DNA of 64,000 bases, taken from contig NZ_JAATNW010000001.1 of assembly GCF_012911815.1 (NCBI RefSeq), positions 62,001-126,000 on the forward strand. The letters are read 5' to 3'. Under the pieces are notes generated by a model, which did no database searches, was not told the origin of the DNA, and saw only the letters and a program-made list of their open reading frames with translations. Made by a program: the position numbers and the translations under genes. Below, one piece after another: positions 63,640 through 64,000 of the stretch. Every line of letters starts with the position of its first letter. The stretch's first letter is position 1. This stretch comes from Alteromonas ponticola. Its GTDB lineage: Bacteria > Pseudomonadota > Gammaproteobacteria > Enterobacterales > Alteromonadaceae.

Positions 63640-64000
63640 ATGAGTGATTTAGATAAAGATACAGTACTAGCTGATTTCACCAAAAACTTTAAAAATGCTG
63701 AAGGCAAAAAACCTGAAATAGAAGCCAAGGGTGGCTGGTACAGTGTTAATGGTGGAAAAAATTTGCGCCTGGCCCAACTTCAGGAGTGGTCTGAGGAACT
63801 CGCTGGCGGAAAGCGAGCTAAGGCGGATGATAAAAAAGAACCAACGAAAAAAGCTGAAGCAAAAGCTTCAAAGACTAAAAAAGCACCAGCTAAGAAATCC
63901 AGTGGAGCGAAAAAGTCTAAATCCAAGAAAGGGAGTTTCTCTGTCAAAGCGTTTTGGGCAGAAAAAACAGAACAGGAAAATCCTGGCTCACGACCACCTC
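63640..64000 (+). CDS. lysine-rich protein, partial (C-terminus beyond right edge)
   Basis: Open from ATG 63640 to the window edge, 120 codons without a stop. An N-terminal domain with KGGWYSVNGGKNLRLAQLQEW (split at about residues 30-50) is followed by an Ala/Lys-rich linker (about 65-100; KKAPAKKSSGAKKSKSKK) like histone H1-type tails, then FSVKAFWAEKT. The tail may bind nucleic acid (inference). Not recognised. Divergent from the Nif3 gene, with a 108-bp gap. Confidence 0.6.
   Translation, partial: MSDLDKDTVLADFTKNFKNAEGKKPEIEAKGGWYSVNGGKNLRLAQLQEWSEELAGGKRAKADDKKEPTKKAEAKASKTKKAPAKKSSGAKKSKSKKGSFSVKAFWAEKTEQENPGSRPP

Overview
The window reads as chromosomal DNA from a marine gammaproteobacterium, most likely an alteromonad (Alteromonadaceae or a near relative). 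This rests on gene content: close matches to gammaproteobacterial housekeeping proteins (RlmJ, CmoM, YejK/YejL/YejM, RmuC, TrhO, CysB, GmhB, RlmA), a GlyGly-CTERM secreted subtilase, complete branched-chain amino-acid catabolism modules and REC-TPR response regulators. No rRNA, tRNA, CRISPR array or prophage is visible. Coding density is high on both strands. The one clear mobile-type gene is a REP-associated tyrosine transposase near 58 kb.

Layout. 1-6.4 kb (minus): a branched-chain 2-oxoacid dehydrogenase operon (E1alpha, E1beta, E2), then rlmJ and a eukaryotic-like protein kinase cut by the left edge. 6.8-12.7 kb (plus): a 1531-residue S8 protease and an isolated HMG-CoA reductase, each followed by a clear terminator. 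12.8-17.4 kb: a four-gene MacAB-type ABC export operon whose start codon lies in a perfect inverted repeat. 17.6-26.5 kb: a degenerate GGDEF protein, rmuC, class I fumarase, pabB-nudL, sdaA and cysB. 26.7-34.9 kb: a soluble histidine kinase with a membrane-anchored partner, a LysR gene divergent from scoAB, a DEAD-box helicase, a bestrophin-like protein, an EF-hand protein and trhO. 35-45 kb: a REC-TPR regulator, a small lipoprotein, an EamA transporter with a DUF6279 lipoprotein, pfkA, a LytS/LytTR two-component pair, an Mpo1-like protein, a PilZ protein and an M61 protease. 45-51.3 kb: M23 peptidase, a two-domain PTPS/QueD-like enzyme, yejK, yejL-yejM, gmhB and rlmA. 51.4-56.1 kb: a valine degradation operon (mmsA, acyl-CoA dehydrogenase, 3-hydroxyisobutyryl-CoA hydrolase, mmsB). 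56.3-64 kb: a second REC-TPR regulator, the transposase with flanking GTGAGTGTC repeats, a secreted HEXXH protein, a second 3-hydroxyisobutyrate-dehydrogenase-family gene, glutathione peroxidase, cmoM, a Nif3/YbgI protein and a lysine-rich partial gene.

How the parts fit. The BCKDH operon makes isobutyryl-CoA from valine; the mms operon 45 kb away takes it towards propionyl-CoA, and a LiuR-like box lies upstream of mmsA. ScoAB would handle acetoacetate from leucine or ketone-body use. Neither catabolic operon is complete: E3 and a methacrylyl-CoA hydratase are absent from the window. Signalling proteins are numerous: two paralogous REC-TPR proteins without an adjacent kinase, one soluble kinase without an adjacent regulator, a complete LytS/LytTR pair, a PilZ receptor and a GGDEF protein whose catalytic motif is lost. 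I do not see a complete new system. The points most worth a second look are the hairpin over the export-operon start codon, the transposase and its repeats, the split active site of the PTPS protein, the REC-TPR pair, the isolated HMG-CoA reductase and the edge kinase.
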